Shown piece by piece: positions 6,024 to 8,364 of a DNA stretch of 8,364 bases (positions are counted from its first letter, which is position 1; each line of letters starts with the position of its first letter). The translations under genes were made by a program, and so were the position numbers. A model generated the notes under the pieces. It worked only from the letters and a program-made list of their open reading frames with translations, did not search any database and was not told the DNA's origin. Location of the stretch: assembly GCA_023415395.1 (NCBI GenBank), contig JAEZKN010000164.1:1-8364 (forward strand), read 5' to 3'. The DNA is from Actinomycetes bacterium (lineage in GTDB: Bacteria; Actinomycetota; Actinomycetes; Propionibacteriales; Nocardioidaceae).

Positions 6024-6692
6024 TCAGCGGTAGGTCAGGTGCTCGCCCTCGAGGTGCGGGTGCTCGTTGAAGGTGAGCAGCCGCGGGCCGGTCGATCCGA
6101 CGACCAGGCGAGTGAAGGAGGAGTTCACGATCGTGGTGTTGAAGCGGCTCCACAGCCGGCCGAAGGTCGCGTCGTCGGCGTCGGGGTCGATGAGGGCCGC
6201 GCACGCTGCGGCGATCGGGCCGCCGGAGGTGACCACGAGCGCCGTGCCCCCCGGGCCGGCGGCCTGCTGGGCCTTCTCGAGCGCGGCGGTGACCCGGCCC
6301 CGGAAGGCCGACCACGGCTCGGCGTAGTCGGCATCGTGCTCCCCGGCGTACCACCGCGCGGTCGCGAGCTCGAAGACCCGCTGGAAGCCCCGGTTGTCCA
6401 GGTCGCCCTCCGGGCGGTCGGGGTACGCCGCCACCACCGCCAGGTGGTCGAACTCGTCCCACCCGGGGTCGGTCTCGGCCGCGCCCCAGCCGGCCGCCCC
6501 CTCCTGCATCGCCTCGGCGGTCTCGCGGTGGCGCCGCATCGAGCCGCGGACCAGGGCCGTCGGCTCCACCTCGCGCTCGCGCAGCCAGCGCCCGAGGCGT
6601 CGGCCCTGCTCCCAGCCGACCTCCGACAGCACGTCGTAGTCGTCGGCACCGAACGAGGCCTGGCCGTGCCGGACCAGGATCACCACACCCAT
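6024..6692 (-). CDS. Histidine phosphatase family (phosphoglycerate-mutase-like) protein
   Basis: This 222-residue cytoplasmic protein opens with the family signature LVRHGQASFG (6-15), which supplies the phosphate-accepting H9 and R8. It has the second basic pocket motif GSMRRHRETAEAM (50-62) and the acidic residue in WDEFD (78-82). In the canonical family a second catalytic His follows in a motif like VxSHGG. Here the equivalent is VVTSGGPI (153-160), with S156 in place of His. That variant may be a subgroup with changed chemistry or weak phosphatase activity. The natural substrate cannot be told from sequence. The gene stands alone: its ATG is 57 bp from the divergent M20 gene and its end is 72 bp from tetR. 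No clear terminator separates it from the operon, so some read-through is possible. Confidence 0.92.
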   Translation of the reverse strand: MGVVILVRHGQASFGADDYDVLSEVGWEQGRRLGRWLREREVEPTALVRGSMRRHRETAEAMQEGAAGWGAAETDPGWDEFDHLAVVAAYPDRPEGDLDNRGFQRVFELATARWYAGEHDADYAEPWSAFRGRVTAALEKAQQAAGPGGTALVVTSGGPIAAACAALIDPDADDATFGRLWSRFNTTIVNSSFTRLVVGSTGPRLLTFNEHPHLEGEHLTYR

Positions 6693-6698
6693 GCCGGA

Positions 6699-6704
6699 AG
6701 GCTA
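6699..6704 (-). promoter_or_regulatory. Possible -10 box (TAGCCT) for the histidine phosphatase gene
   Basis: TAGCCT fits the actinobacterial TAnnnT -10 pattern and ends six bases before the ATG, the spacing expected for a leaderless transcript. No good -35 and no ribosome binding site are visible. Confidence 0.4.
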
Positions 6705-6736
6705 GACCCGGCCGCGTCGGGACCGGTCGGCGGCGC

Positions 6737-6742
6737 TACCGT
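6737..6742 (+). promoter_or_regulatory. Possible -10 box (TACCGT) for the M20 amidohydrolase gene
   Basis: TACCGT fits TAnnnT and ends seven bases before the ATG at 6750, again the spacing for a leaderless transcript. The GGGG before the ATG is too close to act as a ribosome binding site. The -35 region is not recognisable. Confidence 0.4.
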
Positions 6743-6749
6743 GCGGGGC

Positions 6750-7937
6750 ATGGCGGGCAGGGCGGACGTGGTGGACCGGGTCGAGCAGGCGCGCCGCCTG
6801 CAGGCAGCGATGGTCGAGGACCGACGTCACCTCCACGCCCACCCCGAGGTCGGGCTCGACCTCCCGGCCACGACCGAGCACCTGGTCGCGGTGCTCACCG
6901 GCCTCGGCCTGGACCCCGAGCACCACCCGGGGGCGGGGGTCAGCGCCCGGGTCGCGGGGCGGGCGCCGTCGGGCACGACCCGCGTGCTGCGCGCCGACAT
7001 GGACGCGCTGCCCGTGACCGAGGCGACCGGGCTGCCCTACGCCTCGCGGACGCCCGGCGCCATGCACGCGTGCGGGCACGACCTGCACATGGCGATGCTG
7101 CTGGGCGCCGCCCGCGGGTTCGTCGAGGAGCCCCCGACCGACGACGTGGTGCTCGTCTTCCAGCCGGGCGAGGAGACCGACCGCGGCGCGGTGCCGACGC
7201 TCGCGGCCCACACGACGCTGCCCGCGGGCGACGCGACGGCGTTCGCGGTGCACGTCCACGCCACCTGGCCGGCGCACACGGTGCACCACCGGGCGGGCAC
7301 GTTCATGGCCTACGGCGACTGGTTCGAGGCGTCCTTCACCGGACCCGGCGGCCACGCGAGCCAGCCGCACCTGGCCGGCAACCCGGTCGAGGCCGGCGCG
7401 CGCTTCGTGCTGGGCACCCACGACCTCGTCGCCTCGCTGCGGGAGGACGAGCACCTGGTCGCGACCGTCACCGAGTCCCTGGCCGGCAACACCGTCAACG
7501 TCATCCCGACCGACGGCCGGCTGCGCGGCACGCTGCGCACGCTGAGCACCGAGCAGCGCGACGCGCTGCTGGCCGGGCTGCGCTCGGTCACCGAGGAGGC
7601 CGGCCGCGAGGCCCGCACCACCGCACGCTTCGACCTGGTCGAGGGCTACCCGGCCGTCGTCAACGACGCGGGGTACGTCGACCGGCTGGTCACGAGCCTG
7701 GGCTCCACCGCCCTCGCCGACGGGCTGACGCCGATGACCGACCCGTCGATGGTGATCGAGGACTTTGCCTACTTCCTGCACCGCTGGCCGGGCGCGATGG
7801 TCTACCTCGGGGCGCAGGTCCCGGGGCACACCGCGTTCAACCACGCCCCCGACGCCGTCTTCGACGAGGAGGTGCTGGCCACCGGAGCGGCCCTGCACCT
7901 CCTCGCCGGTGACGGCTGGCCGGTCAGCCCGCGGTAG
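6750..7937 (+). CDS. M20 family metallopeptidase/amidohydrolase (N-acyl-amino-acid hydrolase type)
   Basis: This 395-residue protein belongs to the M20D amidohydrolases (hippurate, N-acetylamino acid and IAA-conjugate hydrolases), which remove acyl groups from amino acids using two metal ions. Motifs: RRHLHAHPEVGL (25-36), RADMDALPV (81-89), MHACGHDLHMAMLLGAA (105-121) with ligands C108 and H110, VFQPGEE (136-142) with the catalytic or ligand Glu pair 141-142, HVHATWP (168-174), the dimerisation-domain motif GPGGHASQP (198-206) and the C-terminal NHAPDAVFDEE (364-374) with H365. Length is normal. There is no signal peptide. The start was chosen at the ATG 16 residues before the conserved RRxLHxHPE region; the frame is open far upstream, but that stretch is antisense to tetR and the phosphatase. 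Exact substrate is unknown. The 3' end overlaps the convergent kinase gene by 14 bases. Confidence 0.94.
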   Translation: MAGRADVVDRVEQARRLQAAMVEDRRHLHAHPEVGLDLPATTEHLVAVLTGLGLDPEHHPGAGVSARVAGRAPSGTTRVLRADMDALPVTEATGLPYASRTPGAMHACGHDLHMAMLLGAARGFVEEPPTDDVVLVFQPGEETDRGAVPTLAAHTTLPAGDATAFAVHVHATWPAHTVHHRAGTFMAYGDWFEASFTGPGGHASQPHLAGNPVEAGARFVLGTHDLVASLREDEHLVATVTESLAGNTVNVIPTDGRLRGTLRTLSTEQRDALLAGLRSVTEEAGREARTTARFDLVEGYPAVVNDAGYVDRLVTSLGSTALADGLTPMTDPSMVIEDFAYFLHRWPGAMVYLGAQVPGHTAFNHAPDAVFDEEVLATGAALHLLAGDGWPVSPR

Positions 7938-8364
7938 CCGCGAAGTCCGGCGGGACCTGCGCGCCGGGGACCGTGGTGCTGGCCGCGGCGGCGCGGTTGG
8001 CGGCACCGACGGCGGTGAGCAGGTCCTCACCCGCCGCGAGGCCGTGGGCCAGGACGCCGCAGAAGACGTCGCCGGCACCGCTGGTGTCGATCGCCTGCAC
8101 GGACTCGGCGGGCACCTCGACGAACTCGCCGCCCGCGTGCACCAGCGCCCCGTCCGAGCCGAGGGTGACGACGGTGTCGCCGGCGTACGCCGTCGGCCCG
8201 GTGGCGAGCGCACGGACGCAGTCGCGGACCTCCTCGGAGGTCGCGGGCGTCGCCCGCCCGGCCAGCCGGCCGAGCTCGCTGCGGTTGGGCACCAGCAGGT
8301 CGGTGACCGCGAGCAGCTCGGCGAGCGGCGCGGGGTCGACGGGCATGGGGGCGGGGTTGAGCAC
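7924..8364 (-). CDS. PfkB/ribokinase-family sugar kinase, C-terminal part (5' end outside window)
   Basis: The 146 visible residues are the C-terminal half of a PfkB-fold carbohydrate kinase; the full family length is about 300. LNPAP at the cut end, LVPNRSELGRLAG (24-36), TLGSDGALV (67-75) and the PfkB signature DTSGAGDVFCGVLAHGL (93-109) are visible. D99 of GAGD would be the catalytic base that activates the sugar hydroxyl. The LNPAP and NxxE pattern resembles ribokinase more than fructokinase or adenosine kinase, but substrate residues are mostly in the missing N-terminal part. The GTG at the window edge is not a real start. The gene is convergent with the M20 gene; the stop codons lie within a 14-base overlap, leaving no room for a separate terminator. 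Confidence 0.92.
   Translation of the reverse strand: MLNPAPMPVDPAPLAELLAVTDLLVPNRSELGRLAGRATPATSEEVRDCVRALATGPTAYAGDTVVTLGSDGALVHAGGEFVEVPAESVQAIDTSGAGDVFCGVLAHGLAAGEDLLTAVGAANRAAAASTTVPGAQVPPDFAATAG

Noticed and set aside
5520..6749. Upstream extension of the M20 frame (open for about 400 codons before the ATG)
   Set aside because: The extension is antisense to tetR and the phosphatase gene and lacks family similarity; the ATG at 6750 gives the normal family length.
1..8364. tRNA, rRNA, CRISPR array, transposase or phage genes
   Set aside because: None seen: no cloverleaf-like stretch, no regularly spaced repeats, and every long segment is covered by the metabolic or regulatory genes listed.

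Overview
The window is very GC-rich, with G or C at nearly every third codon position. The genes are packed with 4-bp stop/start overlaps. An actinobacterium is the best fit, probably a Nocardioides-like member of the Propionibacteriales. This rests on composition, on protein families typical of actinobacteria (a DinB/mycothiol-type metal-binding protein, an actinobacterial AtuA cluster), and on a palindromic repeat (TTTCGAGAC ... CCTCAACCACCG) that I recall as frequent in Nocardioides genomes. The assignment is inferred from the sequence and was not checked by search.

Positions 1-5951 hold one minus-strand operon, read right to left: a TetR-family regulator, a DinB/maleylpyruvate-isomerase-like metal-binding protein, AtuA (DUF1446 plus a C-terminal AtuA-like domain), an acyl-CoA dehydrogenase of the isovaleryl/long-chain catalytic type, an SRPBCC-fold protein, and the beta (carboxyltransferase) subunit of an acyl-CoA carboxylase that leaves the window on the left. 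Each gene overlaps the next by 1-4 bases. A dehydrogenase, a biotin-dependent carboxylase and AtuA together recall the Pseudomonas acyclic terpene (citronellol/geraniol) and leucine degradation pathways, where an acyl-CoA is oxidised and then carboxylated at a gamma-methyl carbon. The true substrate is unknown. The biotin carboxylase (alpha) subunit, hydratase and lyase are not here and may lie further left.

The operon promoter region (5952-6023) is an AT-rich island. It has a good -35 (TTGACT), a 17-bp spacer, a weak -10 (CATGCT) six bases before the tetR ATG, and two separate palindromes that could be TetR operators.

Right of the operon are a histidine-phosphatase-fold protein (minus), an M20 amidohydrolase (plus) diverging from it across 57 bp, and the C-terminal part of a PfkB/ribokinase-family kinase (minus) that overlaps the end of the M20 gene tail to tail and leaves the window on the right. 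These look like ordinary housekeeping or accessory metabolism.

The most notable item is at 416-512, inside the carboxylase gene. Two palindromic units of about 46 bp lie in inverted orientation, 5 bp apart, like a REP doublet (REPIN). The reading frame stays open through them, so about 32 residues of repeat-derived peptide lie in the linker between the two carboxyltransferase half-domains.
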